Below, piece by piece: positions 1 through 9,311 of a DNA stretch of 64,000 nucleotides; position 1 is the first letter of the stretch, and each line of letters starts with the position of its first letter. The stretch comes from Flaviflexus huanghaiensis (GTDB lineage Bacteria > Actinomycetota > Actinomycetes > Actinomycetales > Actinomycetaceae), in contig NZ_JACFAK010000001.1 of assembly GCF_014118685.1 (NCBI RefSeq), positions 248,001-312,000 of the forward strand, written 5' to 3'. The position numbers and the translations under genes are program-made. The notes beneath the pieces were generated by a model. That model ran no database searches. It was not told the DNA's origin and worked only from the letters and a program-made list of their open reading frames with translations.

Positions 1-947
1 AATACGGAGCTGTAGATTCGGACCTGCTCCTCGACCGAAGGTTCGGACGGGATGTTGAGGAACGATAGCTCTGTGCGGAAGAGTCCGATGCCGGCAGCCT
101 CTGACGCCTCGGCGCGTATGGCACCGGCCTCGTCCTGAATATTGGCGAGGATTTCGATCGGGTGGCCATCCTGTGTTTGTGCGGGACCATGCCACTCACG
201 TGCGAGCCTGCGACGCTCTGCGTCGGTCTTCGCGAGGACGTCTGCCTCGTCGGGGTCGGGGCTGATGGAGAACTCGCCAGAGTCCCCATCCATGATGAGG
301 TCAACGCCTTCGGGCACGTCAGAGAGCTCTCGGGCAGCGACAATGCAGGGAATACCGAGCTGACGGCAGATGATCGACGTGTGCGACGTCGGCCCGCCAA
401 GGCGGGTGATGATGCCACGAATGAGTTCGGGATCGAGCGCAGCGGTGTCCGCGGGGGCAAGGTCGTCGGCGAGGAGGATAACGGGCCCATCGGGGATGGG
501 AACGCCCGGCTCCGGCTCGCCTCGAAGTTCGGCGATGACCCTGTTTCTCATGTCGAGGAGGTCAGTCTGACGCTCGGCCATGAGTCCGCCTGCCTGGCGG
601 AAAATGTCGACGAACACCTGGGTTGCTTGGGCGACTGCTTGAACGGCCGGCGCGCCGCCCTCAATCCTCTTGACCACTTCGCGTCGCCAGCCCCTGTCGG
701 TAGCGAAGCCTGCAGCAACCGCGAGGATGTCGGAGGCTGTGCCCACCGTGTTGGCGGCACGGTCCTTCAGCCGCTGGGCAACCGTGTCGGCCGCGGCGTT
801 GAAGCGTTCGATCTCACTGCTCCGCGCGTCCTCTGGAATGATCTCGGATGTCTCCTCCGGCTCCGGGACCGACCTGATCCAGGCCGTTTTCGCGTGCGAT
901 ACGCCAGGCACAACCGGCGTTCCGGACAGGGTGAGCGACGCTTTCAT
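1..947 (-). CDS. ptsI: Phosphoenolpyruvate-protein phosphotransferase (PTS enzyme I), partial
   Basis: Cytoplasmic first enzyme of the sugar phosphotransferase system: it autophosphorylates on histidine with PEP and passes the phosphate to HPr. Read on the minus strand, the protein starts MKASLTLSGTPVVPGVSHAK at an ATG at 947, preceded by GGAAGGA. About 315 codons are present. The N-terminal HPr-binding and swivelling domains are complete and carry the active-site motif GGPTSHTS. The start of the TIM-barrel domain follows (GIGLFRTELSF), and then the window ends. Enzyme I is usually about 550-570 residues, so roughly the last 45% is missing because of the window edge, not mutation. HPr and sugar-specific enzymes are not in the window. 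Confidence 0.95.
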   Translation of the reverse strand, partial: MKASLTLSGTPVVPGVSHAKTAWIRSVPEPEETSEIIPEDARSSEIERFNAAADTVAQRLKDRAANTVGTASDILAVAAGFATDRGWRREVVKRIEGGAPAVQAVAQATQVFVDIFRQAGGLMAERQTDLLDMRNRVIAELRGEPEPGVPIPDGPVILLADDLAPADTAALDPELIRGIITRLGGPTSHTSIICRQLGIPCIVAARELSDVPEGVDLIMDGDSGEFSISPDPDEADVLAKTDAERRRLAREWHGPAQTQDGHPIEILANIQDEAGAIRAEASEAAGIGLFRTELSFLNIPSEPSVEEQVRIYSSV

Positions 948-1166
948 TCGTGGTCCTTCCCGAATGCATTGAACGATGTGTTTTCATGCATTGTATCGGC
1001 GAAGCGTTGGTTCCTGCCGGGTGACCACGGGCCGGGCGGCGGTTTGACCTGCGTTGTCACCGCGCCGCTTGTTGACAGCTGTGTCTCGCAAAGTTCGCCC
1101 GCTATGCGCAAAACGCATGTAGGTTAGAACGTGCCATAGATTACTTCAACGTTAAGGACGTATGTG

Positions 1167-3875
1167 ATGCGAATTCACTTACAGGGCGCAAAACGCCCCC
1201 TTGCTGTGACGGCAGCGACAGCAATCGCCGCGTTGGGCATCGTTGCCCCCGCAGCTGCCGCCCCGAACGATGAGGACCGCGAAACAACAGCGGTCGTCGA
1301 CACACCGGCACCAGAATCAGATGCTCCAGTCGAAGAGGACACGCAGGACGAGACTCCTGCGCAGACCGCCCCGCCTGCCGATGACGGTGACGAAGCCGTC
1401 CCGGAAGCTGAGGAAAGCGGCACCGACGACGTTACTCCGCCGGCTGACAGCCCCGTCACTATCGACATTCTCGGCATCACCGACTTCCACGGCTATATCG
1501 AAAATATGCCGTTCATGCAGACTCAATTCAGCGCGATCCGCACCGCGAATCCGAACACGATCTTCGCAACTGCCGGCGATAACATCGGAGGCTCGGCTTT
1601 TGTCTCGTCGATCGCGAAGGACGTTCCGACTATCGATGTTCTCAACGCGATGAACCTTGAGGTCTCGGCTGTTGGAAACCATGAATTTGACAAAGGCTAC
1701 GCGGACCTGAGGGATCGAGTTATCCCTCTCGCCAATTTCGAGTACCTCGGCGCGAACGTCGGTGGAGCCCCCGAAATCAACGAACCGCCGGTATGGGTGA
1801 AGAACATCGACGGTGTCGATGTCGCCTTCATCGGGACCGTCACGGAGACGACGCCGTCGATCGTGTCGATCGGTGGGATCGCGGGACTGTCGTTCTCTGA
1901 TCCGGTTGCCAAGACGAACGAAGTCGCAGCCAGATATAAGGACGGCGACCCGGCGAACGGCGAAGCTGACGTTGTCGTCTCGCTCTTCCATGAGGGTGAT
2001 TCGGTGGCGGTCGGTATGTCCGATGCCGTTGATCTTGTCTTCGCTGGACACACGCACATCCAGAACGTGTCTGAGACGAGCGCTGGCGCGCCCATCATTC
2101 AGGCAGGTCAGTACGGTGAAGCCTTCGGCCATGCCACACTGACCGTCAGCGAAGGTGGCGTCACGGTCGACGAAGCAAAGATCGTGGCGCTCGATAAGTC
2201 GGTGGCTCCAGACCCGACAGTGCAAGCGATCGTCAATGACGCGAAGGATCAGGCACTGGAGCTTGGCGCTGAGGTGATCGCCGAGATCACTGAGAACGCG
2301 TACCGCGGCACGAACGATGGTACGAATATGGGCGCGAACCGTGGAACCGAGTCCTCGATGGGCAACCATCTTGCCAACGCTGCTCTCATGACGGTCAACT
2401 CGACCGCTGTTGGCGCTGACTTCGGCATCATTAACCCGGGCGGTGTCCGAGCCGACATGGATCAGAACGACAACGGCGAGGTGACGTTCGGAGAGGCCTA
2501 CACAACCCAGCCATTCGGCAATACGGTCGGCTCGATCGATCTCACGGGCGAGCAGGTCTACACCATGCTTGAGCAGCAGTTCCAGCCGGAAGCATCGCGC
2601 CCGGTTCTCCGTCTTGGGCTGTCGGATAACGTGACGTACACGTATAACCCACTTGCGGCCGATGGCGGCGACATCATGGGTATCTGGATTGATGGCGTGC
2701 CCGTCGACCGAGCAGCGACCTACACGGTTGCATCGAACACCTTCCTCCTCGGAGGTCAGGATGGCTTCACGGTCTTCCGTGACGGCACGAACTTCCGTGA
2801 GACCGGCATCGTCGATCTCGAGGGCTACATCAACTACCTCGAGGCAGGTAAAGCCGACGTGATCCCGAAGGGTCAGCGTTCGATTGGTCTCCAGAGCAAT
2901 CTCGTGTCCGGCAAGATGAGCACAGTTGACCTGTGGTCGCTGACCTTCACGGCACTCGAGCAGAAGCCGTCGACAGCTAAGCTCTACCTCAACGGCACCG
3001 AGGTCGGCTCTGCTCCGATCGACACGAGTGTCACCCCGAACAGGGACAATACCGGTAGCGCCCAGGTTCGCTTCGCCGTTCCGGCAAATGCGCCGGCATC
3101 GTCCGAGCTCCGCATCGTCACCACGTTCGAGGGCGGCGCTGTCGACACCGATGTGACCGTGCCGGTGACCGTCTCTCCCGCGCCCGTACCTTCGGTCGGC
3201 AACTGGTTCTACGTCTCCAACGACTGGACCTCGACCATCGCCGACACCGAGTTCAGCTTCGGCCGCGCTGGCGATGAGGTTTTCGTGGGTGACTGGGATG
3301 GCGACGGCGATGACACGTTCGCAGTCCGTCGCGGTACCACCTTCTTCGTCACTAACGAGCTCAAGGGCGGCAACGCCGAGAAATCCTTCATCTACGGTCG
3401 CGCTGGCGATGAGGTCATTGTGGGTGACTGGGATGGCGACGGCAAGGACACCTTCGGTGTGCGCCGCGGCAACACCTTCTACCTCATGAACGAGTTGAAG
3501 GCTGGCCATGCTGATATCCAGTTCAACTACGGCCGCGTCGGTGATGAGGTCTTCACGGGCGACTGGGATAAGGACGATGTCGACACGATTACCGTTCGTC
3601 GCGGCAACACGTTCTTCGTCAACAACAAGCTCGTCGGTGGTTACGCCACGACCTTCTTCGACTACGGTCGCATGGGTGACATGGCGCTCGCTGGTGACTT
3701 CAACGGAGACGGCTACGACACCATCTCGGTTCGTCGCGGCAACGTCTTCTTCATCAATAACGCGCTCGAGGGCGGCCCGGCCGACCTGGAGCTTGGTTAC
3801 GGTCGCGTCGGCGATGACGTCTTCGTCGGCGACTGGAACGGCGACGGAGTCGACACTCCCGCCGTGCGTCGCTAG
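1167..3875 (+). CDS. Secreted 5'-nucleotidase / metallophosphatase with C-terminal 45-residue repeats
   Basis: Predicted exported enzyme that removes phosphate from nucleotides. The N-terminus is a Sec signal peptide with Ala-rich core ending near APAAAAPN. A Pro/Glu/Asp-rich linker follows (about residues 36-95). The calcineurin-like metal-binding domain has DFHGY, GDN, GNHEF and GHTH motifs. The 5'-nucleotidase C-terminal domain has NPGGVRAD and a GGQDGF substrate loop. An Ig-like segment (about 585-670) comes next. The last 225 residues are five 45-residue units rich in Asp/Gly (GDWDGDG loops, ending VRR). No LPXTG sorting signal or C-terminal membrane segment is visible. Start: GTG at 1164 and ATG at 1167 are both in frame; the ATG sits 8 nt after AAGGA and is preferred. 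It is monocistronic, followed by a strong hairpin. The array recurs in the nuclease at 10342-14187. Confidence 0.9.
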   Translation: MRIHLQGAKRPLAVTAATAIAALGIVAPAAAAPNDEDRETTAVVDTPAPESDAPVEEDTQDETPAQTAPPADDGDEAVPEAEESGTDDVTPPADSPVTIDILGITDFHGYIENMPFMQTQFSAIRTANPNTIFATAGDNIGGSAFVSSIAKDVPTIDVLNAMNLEVSAVGNHEFDKGYADLRDRVIPLANFEYLGANVGGAPEINEPPVWVKNIDGVDVAFIGTVTETTPSIVSIGGIAGLSFSDPVAKTNEVAARYKDGDPANGEADVVVSLFHEGDSVAVGMSDAVDLVFAGHTHIQNVSETSAGAPIIQAGQYGEAFGHATLTVSEGGVTVDEAKIVALDKSVAPDPTVQAIVNDAKDQALELGAEVIAEITENAYRGTNDGTNMGANRGTESSMGNHLANAALMTVNSTAVGADFGIINPGGVRADMDQNDNGEVTFGEAYTTQPFGNTVGSIDLTGEQVYTMLEQQFQPEASRPVLRLGLSDNVTYTYNPLAADGGDIMGIWIDGVPVDRAATYTVASNTFLLGGQDGFTVFRDGTNFRETGIVDLEGYINYLEAGKADVIPKGQRSIGLQSNLVSGKMSTVDLWSLTFTALEQKPSTAKLYLNGTEVGSAPIDTSVTPNRDNTGSAQVRFAVPANAPASSELRIVTTFEGGAVDTDVTVPVTVSPAPVPSVGNWFYVSNDWTSTIADTEFSFGRAGDEVFVGDWDGDGDDTFAVRRGTTFFVTNELKGGNAEKSFIYGRAGDEVIVGDWDGDGKDTFGVRRGNTFYLMNELKAGHADIQFNYGRVGDEVFTGDWDKDDVDTITVRRGNTFFVNNKLVGGYATTFFDYGRMGDMALAGDFNGDGYDTISVRRGNVFFINNALEGGPADLELGYGRVGDDVFVGDWNGDGVDTPAVRR
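3198..3872 (+). repeat. Array of five 45-residue FG-GAP-like repeats (nucleotidase C-terminus)
   Basis: Five in-frame units of exactly 45 codons end at the last residue of the protein. Each has the pattern GN-x-F(F/Y), then a short loop, F-x-YGR-x-GD, a GDW(D/N)GDG-x-DT loop and VRR. The Asp-rich loop resembles calcium-binding loops of FG-GAP/VCBS-type repeats; calcium binding is inferred. The same five-unit array is at 13504-14178. Confidence 0.9.
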
Positions 3876-3908
3876 CTGGCTCCGCTCCGGCGAATAGCAG
3901 ACACATGA

Positions 3909-3936
3909 GGGACGCCCACCACGCGGTGGGCGTCCC
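3909..3936 (+). terminator. Intrinsic terminator-like hairpin after the nucleotidase gene
   Basis: Perfect 12-bp stem (GGGACGCCCACC with its complement) and a 4-nt ACGC loop, 33 nt after the nucleotidase stop. Only a weak T-rich tail follows, as is common in high-GC actinobacteria. Confidence 0.75.
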
Positions 3937-3942
3937 GCTATT

Positions 3943-4320
3943 GTGAAGGATATGAAGCGCCGCATTGAACCAGGACTCGTCGACGCACTGTTCGCCCGGC
4001 TGGTGGCCAATGAGGAATTGACGACCGCAGAGAAGCGGACAGCGGGTCGAGGTGCTTTGGAAGAGCTTGCGGCCTTACGTCCCGGCAGGTCTGTCGAGGT
4101 GCGCGTGCCCTTCGTTGGCGCCGTCCAGGCGATCGGTGGGCCACGGCACACGCGCGGTACCCCACCCAACGTCGTCGAGATTGATCTCGACACCTGGCTC
4201 GATCTCGCGTGTGGGCGGACAGGATGGGATGATGCTGTGAGCGAAGGTAAGGTAGGAGCGTCTGGCATCCGGGCAGACCTCAGCGAGGCACTGCCGTTAT
4301 TTCAAGGAAGGCAGCCATGA
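3943..4320 (+). CDS. Sterol-carrier-family protein (purine-operon-linked)
   Basis: A 125-residue cytoplasmic protein of the actinobacterial sterol carrier (SCP2-like) family. The recognisable core reads [20 protein letters not shown], then [14 protein letters not shown], and ends with an ASG[11 protein letters not shown] motif. The family is known beside purine genes in actinobacteria; its biochemical role is not established. It is the first gene of a run continuing through purM, and its stop overlaps the next start (ATGA). Start is uncertain: GTG 3943 has no clear ribosome binding site, and the in-frame ATG at 3952 lies too close to GAAGGA (3945-3950). The promoter must lie in the short gap after the preceding hairpin or the transcript may be nearly leaderless. 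Confidence 0.75.
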   Translation: MKDMKRRIEPGLVDALFARLVANEELTTAEKRTAGRGALEELAALRPGRSVEVRVPFVGAVQAIGGPRHTRGTPPNVVEIDLDTWLDLACGRTGWDDAVSEGKVGASGIRADLSEALPLFQGRQP

Positions 4321-4568
4321 CTGACGAGGAGTTCTATGTGACGAACCCGAGGCGTGCCCCGAAGTATGGTCGCTTCATGTTCGTCGGCGCGATCCTCGGC
4401 GCTCTGGCTGGCGTCCTGCTCGTCCAATTCGGTCCGAGCGCTAGCCTGTATGACCTGAGCGACGTGACATTCGCAGTGCTTCTCTTCACGGTTCCCTTCG
4501 GCTTTTTCGTCGGTGCGCTGGTAGCGCTCCTGCTCGACCGGAGATCGCTCAAGCGATCATCTGAATAG
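4317..4568 (+). CDS. Small two-helix membrane protein
   Basis: An 83-residue protein with two hydrophobic segments (about residues 20-40 and 50-72) joined by a short loop, and basic residues at both cytoplasmic-looking ends (PRRAPKYGR and RRSLKRS). No enzyme motif is visible. It overlaps the upstream gene by four bases (ATGA) and precedes the RNase gene by six, so it is translated as part of the purF/purM operon. I do not recognise a named family. Small proteins of this kind are common between the SCP-like and RNase genes in actinobacteria, but no function is known to me. Confidence 0.75.
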   Translation: MTDEEFYVTNPRRAPKYGRFMFVGAILGALAGVLLVQFGPSASLYDLSDVTFAVLLFTVPFGFFVGALVALLLDRRSLKRSSE

Positions 4569-4574
4569 CGGTTA

Positions 4575-6092
4575 GTGGTGGCTCAGCGAATAGTCGGTGT
4601 CAACGTCGCGCATCCGAGAGAGGTTCTCGCCGCGATGGCAGGACTGCGCGATAGGCTCGGGATTGCAGTGGATTACCCCGCCGAGGCTGTGGCCGATATC
4701 CGCCCCGTCGACATCACGACACTGCCCGACCACCGGGACATCCCGTTCGTCACCATTGACCCGCCTGATGCAGGTGACCTTGATCAGGCGCTACATCTCT
4801 CTCGCACTAAGGCTGGCTACCTCGTGCGCTACGCGATCAGCGCGGTGGGTTTGTTTATCGAACCCGGTAGCGTTCTCGACCGCGAGGTACACGCCCGCGG
4901 GGTCACCCTCTATGGCCCGGACGGCTCTGTACCCCTCCACCCGACAGAGCTCGCGGCGGGAGTTGCCTCGCTCCTCGAGGGCGAAGATCGCCCCGCTTAC
5001 CTGTGGCACCTTTACCTCGACAGCGCCGGCGGGCTCCTGGAATCTTCGGTCGAGCTTGCGCAGGTTCGTTCCCGTGCTCGGCTCACGTACGACCAGGTCC
5101 AACAGGCTTATGAAGGCAGAGGTAAACTGCCGCGTCAGGTGCCAACCGACCTCACGGATCTACTGTCGCAGGTAGGTATGCTCCGCATCGAGCGAGAGAT
5201 CGCCCGCGGTGGCGTGTCCCTCGACTTGCCCGAACAGCTCATTGAGGCGACCAACGGCGGTTTCCAGCTCACCTACCGCGGCATAACCGATGTCGATGAG
5301 TGGAACGCGCAGATCTCCTTGCTGACGGGAATGGCGGCGGCGCGGATGATGAAAGAAGCGAACATCGGGATCCTCCGGACCCTTCCTCCGGCCCGGGAGA
5401 AGGACTATGTGCGGCTGCGACAGGTCGCGACCGCACTCGACCTCGAATGGCCACACGACGTGGACTACGCAACTTTCGTCCGGTCCCTCAACTCCTCCGA
5501 CGCTGGGCAGGCCGCGTTCCTCAACGCAGCAGCTGGCCTCTTCCGGGGAGCCTCCTATCTCGCTCTTCCACCCTCGAAGAAGGCGAACGGCGACGACGTT
5601 GAACCAGAGCAAAGCAGTCAAGAGAAACAGAGCTTAGACGACCGCTCCGACGACCGCTCCGGTCACGCCGCCATCGCATCGATCTACTCCCACGTGACCG
5701 CGCCGCTGCGCCGCCTCGTAGACCGGTACGCGCTCGAAACTTGCCGTTGCATCTGCGCTGGCGAACCGATTCCGGAGTGGGTGACCAATGCACTTCCGCA
5801 GCTTCCAAAGACGATGGCGAGAGCGAATCAGCGCGCGGCAACGTATGAGCGGGGCGCCGTCGACGCGCTCGAGTCACTCATCCTGTCCGGGCGAGAAGGC
5901 GAGATTTTCGACGGTGTTGTTATTGACACCGACAGCAATGGCGAGCCCATTGGGATCGTCATGCTCCGCGAGCCAGCGGTGGAGGCAAAAATCCACGGCG
6001 AGGACCTACCTGTCGGTAAGGACATTCGGGTCAGGCTCGTTAATGTCGGCCCAGAAGGGTCACAATTTCACCCAGTGGAGGACGAGAAATGA
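4575..6092 (+). CDS. RNB-domain (RNase II/R family) ribonuclease
   Basis: Predicted 3'-5' exoribonuclease of the RNB family. The catalytic metal-binding signature is IDPPDAGDLDQAL at about residues 60-75, matching the clustered aspartates of RNase II. Later family blocks include the RARLTYDQVQ segment, SIYSHVTAPLRRLVDRY and a short S1-like C-terminal beta region. At 505 residues it is shorter than E. coli RNase II (about 640) and lacks the N-terminal cold-shock domains, as is typical for the actinobacterial clade. Start is GTG 4575 (a second GTG follows directly). The stop overlaps the purF start, so RNA turnover and purine synthesis genes are translationally coupled here. Confidence 0.88.
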   Translation: MVAQRIVGVNVAHPREVLAAMAGLRDRLGIAVDYPAEAVADIRPVDITTLPDHRDIPFVTIDPPDAGDLDQALHLSRTKAGYLVRYAISAVGLFIEPGSVLDREVHARGVTLYGPDGSVPLHPTELAAGVASLLEGEDRPAYLWHLYLDSAGGLLESSVELAQVRSRARLTYDQVQQAYEGRGKLPRQVPTDLTDLLSQVGMLRIEREIARGGVSLDLPEQLIEATNGGFQLTYRGITDVDEWNAQISLLTGMAAARMMKEANIGILRTLPPAREKDYVRLRQVATALDLEWPHDVDYATFVRSLNSSDAGQAAFLNAAAGLFRGASYLALPPSKKANGDDVEPEQSSQEKQSLDDRSDDRSGHAAIASIYSHVTAPLRRLVDRYALETCRCICAGEPIPEWVTNALPQLPKTMARANQRAATYERGAVDALESLILSGREGEIFDGVVIDTDSNGEPIGIVMLREPAVEAKIHGEDLPVGKDIRVRLVNVGPEGSQFHPVEDEK

Positions 6093-7555
6093 ACGGTGAT
6101 GGTCGATTAACTCATGTCCTCGATCCTGAGGAGAAAGCGCAGGATGAGTGCGGCGTCTTCGGGGTGTGGGCACCCGGTGAAGACGTCGCCAGCATGACGT
6201 ATTTCGGGCTGTACGCGCTCCAGCATCGTGGCCAGGAATCCGCCGGTATCGCTGCTTCGACCGGGCAGCAGATCCTCGTGTACAAGGACATGGGGCTCGT
6301 GTCCCAGGTCTTCAATGAGGACCATCTGAGGCCCCTGACGGGTCACTTGGCCGTTGGCCATGTCAGGTACGCAACGACGGGACGTTCAGCGTGGCGCAAC
6401 GCCCAGCCGACCCTCGGACCCACCCCGTACGGAACCATCGCGCTCGCCCACAACGGAAACCTCATCAATACGCACGCCCTCATGGAGACCGTCCGGGAGA
6501 CGTGCGGCGCAGACATCACGGGGGAACTTGGGCGAGGGTCCTCCACTGACACCGCGGTGATGACTGCGCTACTCGGCTGCACCGACCACTATGGCTCCCT
6601 CGAAGAGGCAGCGATGAGTGTTCTGCCCACACTGCGGGGCGCGTTCTCTCTTGCTTTCATGGATGAGTCAACGCTGTACGCTGCCCGCGACCCGTTTGGT
6701 TTCCGGCCCCTCGTGCTCGGCAGGCTTCCTTCCGGCTGGGTCATCGCCTCCGAAACAGCCGCCCTCGATATTGTCGGTGCGACATACGTTCGCGAGATCG
6801 ATCCTGGTGAGCTTCTCGCGATCGACGAGAGCGGGGTGCGCTCGCGCCGGTTCGCTGACCCGACGCCCCGGGGCTGCATCTTTGAGTACGTTTATCTCGC
6901 TCGCCCCGATACGGCGATTGCGGGGAGGAGTATCAACGCGGCACGGAACGAGATGGGGAGGGCGCTCGCGCGCGAGCATCCGGTCGATGCGGACATCGTT
7001 ATCGCCACGCCCGACTCAGGGACACCGGCCGCGATCGGTTACGCTCAAGAATCCGGCATTCCGTTTGCCCAGGGCCTCGTGAAGAACGCGTACGTTGGCC
7101 GTACCTTCATCCAGCCCACGCAAACCATGCGGCAACTCGGAATCCGGCTCAAGCTCAACCCGCTCCGCGACGTCATTGAGGGTAAGCGCCTCGTCGTCGT
7201 CGATGATTCGATCGTCCGCGGCAATACGCAGCGCGCCCTTGTGCGGATGCTTCGAGCTGCCGGCGCTGCAGAGATCCATGTGAGGATCTCGTCCCCGCCG
7301 GTCACCTGGCCCTGCTACTTCGGCATCGACTTCGCGACTCGGGCCGAGCTCATCGCATCCGGCCTGACGAACGATCAGATCGGAGCCTCAATCGAGGCAG
7401 ACAGTCTCGGCTTCATTTCTGAAGAAGGAATGATCGCCGCTACCGCCGTGCCCGAGCAGCGCCTGTGCACGGCGTGTTTCACGGGAACGTACCCGCTCCC
7501 GGTCGACCACGCGAAAGCCGCGGCCGGGCTGGACCCATTGTCGGAGGACTCATGA
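6089..7555 (+). CDS. purF: Amidophosphoribosyltransferase
   Basis: Catalyses the committed step of purine synthesis: PRPP plus glutamine to phosphoribosylamine. The class II glutamine amidotransferase domain begins at Cys21 (DECGVFGVW) after a 20-residue propeptide that would be cleaved to expose the nucleophile. The phosphoribosyltransferase domain contains the PRPP loop (VVVDDSIVRGNT). Cysteines in RGCIFEYVY, WPCYFGID and LCTAC are placed like the 4Fe-4S ligands of the Bacillus-type enzyme. Length 488 residues is normal. Its start overlaps the RNase stop, and its stop overlaps the purM start. Confidence 0.97.
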   Translation: MNGDGRLTHVLDPEEKAQDECGVFGVWAPGEDVASMTYFGLYALQHRGQESAGIAASTGQQILVYKDMGLVSQVFNEDHLRPLTGHLAVGHVRYATTGRSAWRNAQPTLGPTPYGTIALAHNGNLINTHALMETVRETCGADITGELGRGSSTDTAVMTALLGCTDHYGSLEEAAMSVLPTLRGAFSLAFMDESTLYAARDPFGFRPLVLGRLPSGWVIASETAALDIVGATYVREIDPGELLAIDESGVRSRRFADPTPRGCIFEYVYLARPDTAIAGRSINAARNEMGRALAREHPVDADIVIATPDSGTPAAIGYAQESGIPFAQGLVKNAYVGRTFIQPTQTMRQLGIRLKLNPLRDVIEGKRLVVVDDSIVRGNTQRALVRMLRAAGAAEIHVRISSPPVTWPCYFGIDFATRAELIASGLTNDQIGASIEADSLGFISEEGMIAATAVPEQRLCTACFTGTYPLPVDHAKAAAGLDPLSEDS

Positions 7556-8625
7556 AGATCACCTATTCGCAGGCAGGCGTCGACACGGAGGCGGGTGATC
7601 GCGCAGTCGAGCTCATGAAATCCGCTGTTGCGCGGACCCACACGTCGAGCGTCGTCGGGGGAGTGGGTGGCTTTGCAGGATTGCTCGACGCATCAGAGCT
7701 ACTCACCTACAAGAAGCCTTACCTCGCAACATCGACTGATGGCGTGGGAACCAAAGTCGCGATCGCCCAGGCGCTCGACATCCACGACACAATCGGCCAA
7801 GATCTCGTCGGCATGGTTGTCGACGACATCGTCGTCGTCGGAGCCAAGCCTCTGCTCATGACCGACTACATCGCATGCGGCAAAGTGGTGCCCGAACGGA
7901 TCGCTGACATCGTCCGCGGTATCGCCGACGCCTGCGCGTCGATTAACACGCCGCTCCTCGGAGGTGAAACCGCCGAGCATCCAGGGCTGCTCGGCGAGGA
8001 CGAATATGATGTGGCCGGTGCCGCCACTGGCGTTGTCGAAGCCGACGCCGTTCTTGGACCGGAGCGTGTAAGGGAAGGCGATGTCATCATCGCCATGGCG
8101 TCGTCCGGTATCCATTCCAACGGTTATTCTCTCGTCCGCAAAGTCCTCGAGGTCAACGGCTGGGATTACACGAGACATGTCGACGATCTCGGTCGGACGA
8201 TCGGCGAAGAGCTCCTCGTCCCCACCAGGCTTTACACGAACGTGTGCCTCGAGGTCGCCGACCGAGCTCACGCGTTCTGTCACGTGACGGGCGGCGGTCT
8301 TGCCGCGAATCTTGCGCGGGTCTTGCCGCAGGGGCTCCTGGCGGAAGTCGAACGATGGGATGTTCCCCCGATCTTCAAGGTCATTGCGGACCTTGGCCAG
8401 GTTCCAACCGCCGACCTCGAGGGGACACTCAACCTCGGTGTGGGAATGATGGCGATCTTGCCGAACGAACATGGTCAGGCTGTCATCGACGCCTGTGCCT
8501 CCGCCGGCATCCCGGCCTGGCAGGCAGGACGGGTAATGCTTGACGATGGTCGACGTGCGCTGAGGGGCGCGAAGGGTGTCCACGGGGGCGGCGTCCGACT
8601 GAACGGAGCGTATACGGGTCTCTAA
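7552..8625 (+). CDS. purM: Phosphoribosylformylglycinamidine cyclo-ligase
   Basis: AIR synthetase, fifth step of purine synthesis, ATP-dependent ring closure of FGAM. The start is the ATG at 7552 (MKITYSQAGVDTEAG), overlapping the purF stop as ATGA; an upstream in-frame GTG-type extension lies inside purF and has no family similarity. Family motifs are present: STDGVGTK, the DDIVVVGAKPLLMTDYIACG region, LLGGETAEHPG, ASSGIHSNGYSLVRK and the HVTGGGLAANLARVLP segment. Length 357 residues is typical. It is the last gene of the operon; hairpins follow immediately. Confidence 0.97.
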   Translation: MKITYSQAGVDTEAGDRAVELMKSAVARTHTSSVVGGVGGFAGLLDASELLTYKKPYLATSTDGVGTKVAIAQALDIHDTIGQDLVGMVVDDIVVVGAKPLLMTDYIACGKVVPERIADIVRGIADACASINTPLLGGETAEHPGLLGEDEYDVAGAATGVVEADAVLGPERVREGDVIIAMASSGIHSNGYSLVRKVLEVNGWDYTRHVDDLGRTIGEELLVPTRLYTNVCLEVADRAHAFCHVTGGGLAANLARVLPQGLLAEVERWDVPPIFKVIADLGQVPTADLEGTLNLGVGMMAILPNEHGQAVIDACASAGIPAWQAGRVMLDDGRRALRGAKGVHGGGVRLNGAYTGL

Positions 8626-8628
8626 ACG

Positions 8629-8663
8629 ACTGTGCTCGCACGCCTGCCGGCTGCGAGCACAGT
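8629..8663 (+). terminator. Terminator-like hairpin after purM
   Basis: 12-bp stem (ACTGTGCTCGCA and complement) with an 11-nt loop, starting four bases after the purM stop. It is the purM-side half of a two-hairpin block between convergent genes. Confidence 0.7.
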
Positions 8664-8680
8664 ATCGAGGGAAAAACCTT

Positions 8681-8705
8681 GGGGCGCGGATTCAGTCCGC
8701 GCCCC
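8681..8705 (-). terminator. Terminator for the DUF3073 gene
   Basis: 10-bp GC stem (GGGGCGCGGA and complement) with a TTCAG loop. Read on the minus strand it is followed by AAGGTTTTT, so it fits an intrinsic terminator for the minus-strand gene ending at 8725. Confidence 0.8.
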
Positions 8706-8724
8706 ACTCAGCATTAGTCCTAAC

Positions 8725-8925
8725 TCAGCCGTCATCTTCCTCGGCATCGTCGTAGGCGTACCCGTAGTCGGGGTACTCATCTTCGAAATTGTCTGATTCG
8801 TCGGAGCTGGAGGTCCCCCTGGAGACAAGCTCACGCTCCAGCGCACGGTAATCAGTGTCCGGGCTGGTGTACTTCAAATTGCGAGCGACCTTGCGCTGCT
8901 TGGCCTTCTGACGGCCGCGCCCCAT
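8725..8925 (-). CDS. DUF3073 family protein
   Basis: A 66-residue protein with the actinobacterial DUF3073 signature: a basic start MGRGRQKAKQRKVARNLKY, then SPDTDYRALERELV, then a strongly acidic tail (DDAEEDDG). The basic/acidic split suggests nucleic-acid or ribosome contact, but no function is established. The start is set by family similarity and by GAGGGGGG upstream of ATG 8925; a longer in-frame GTG-type start at 8943 is less likely. Convergent with purM. Confidence 0.88.
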   Translation of the reverse strand: MGRGRQKAKQRKVARNLKYTSPDTDYRALERELVSRGTSSSDESDNFEDEYPDYGYAYDDAEEDDG

Positions 8926-9098
8926 GGCGTCGACCCCCCTCAACTAGTTCGGTCAATGACATGCCCTCAGACTATAACGACGGCACTCCACATTCTACGT
9001 CACCTCGATCAATTCCAGAATTCGGGACCTTGGACCCCGAACTATCGTGACATTTCCTGCGAATCTGGACACAGCGTCCGTGAAGCTGAGGAGGACCC

Positions 9099-9287
9099 AT
9101 GCATACACAGACCGAAACAGACCTGCTGACACCGTCACAGGTTGCCGCGTTATTCCATGTTGACCCGAAGACGGTGACCCGCTGGGCGAACGCGGGAAAA
9201 CTGTCGTCAATACGAACTCTCGGGGGGCACCGTCGCTTCCGGAGGGACGAGGTCGAAAGGCTTCTGGAATCGACGATGAGGCGCTAG
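9099..9287 (+). CDS. bldC: BldC-family MerR-like DNA-binding regulator
   Basis: A 62-residue single-domain winged-helix protein. It contains LLTPSQVAALFHVDPKTVTRWAN (helix-turn-helix), then AGKLSSIRTLGGHRRFRRDEVERLL, a nearly canonical BldC sequence. BldC in Streptomyces binds head-to-tail on direct repeats and times development; in non-sporulating relatives its targets are largely unknown. A strong GAGGAGGA site (9088-9095) precedes ATG 9099. Monocistronic, with a hairpin directly downstream. Confidence 0.93.
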   Translation: MHTQTETDLLTPSQVAALFHVDPKTVTRWANAGKLSSIRTLGGHRRFRRDEVERLLESTMRR

Positions 9288-9311
9288 TTCACAGCTGAGC
9301 TGGGAAAGGTG

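Noticed and set aside
948-1163. TTGACA at 1072-1077 as a promoter for the nucleotidase gene
   Set aside because: No acceptable -10 occurs 16-19 bases downstream.
1317-4268. Very long open frame (about 980 codons) on the minus strand across the nucleotidase gene
   Set aside because: It lies opposite a clearly real secreted enzyme and has no recognisable domain or ribosome site. Repetitive GC-biased codons keep the opposite frame open.
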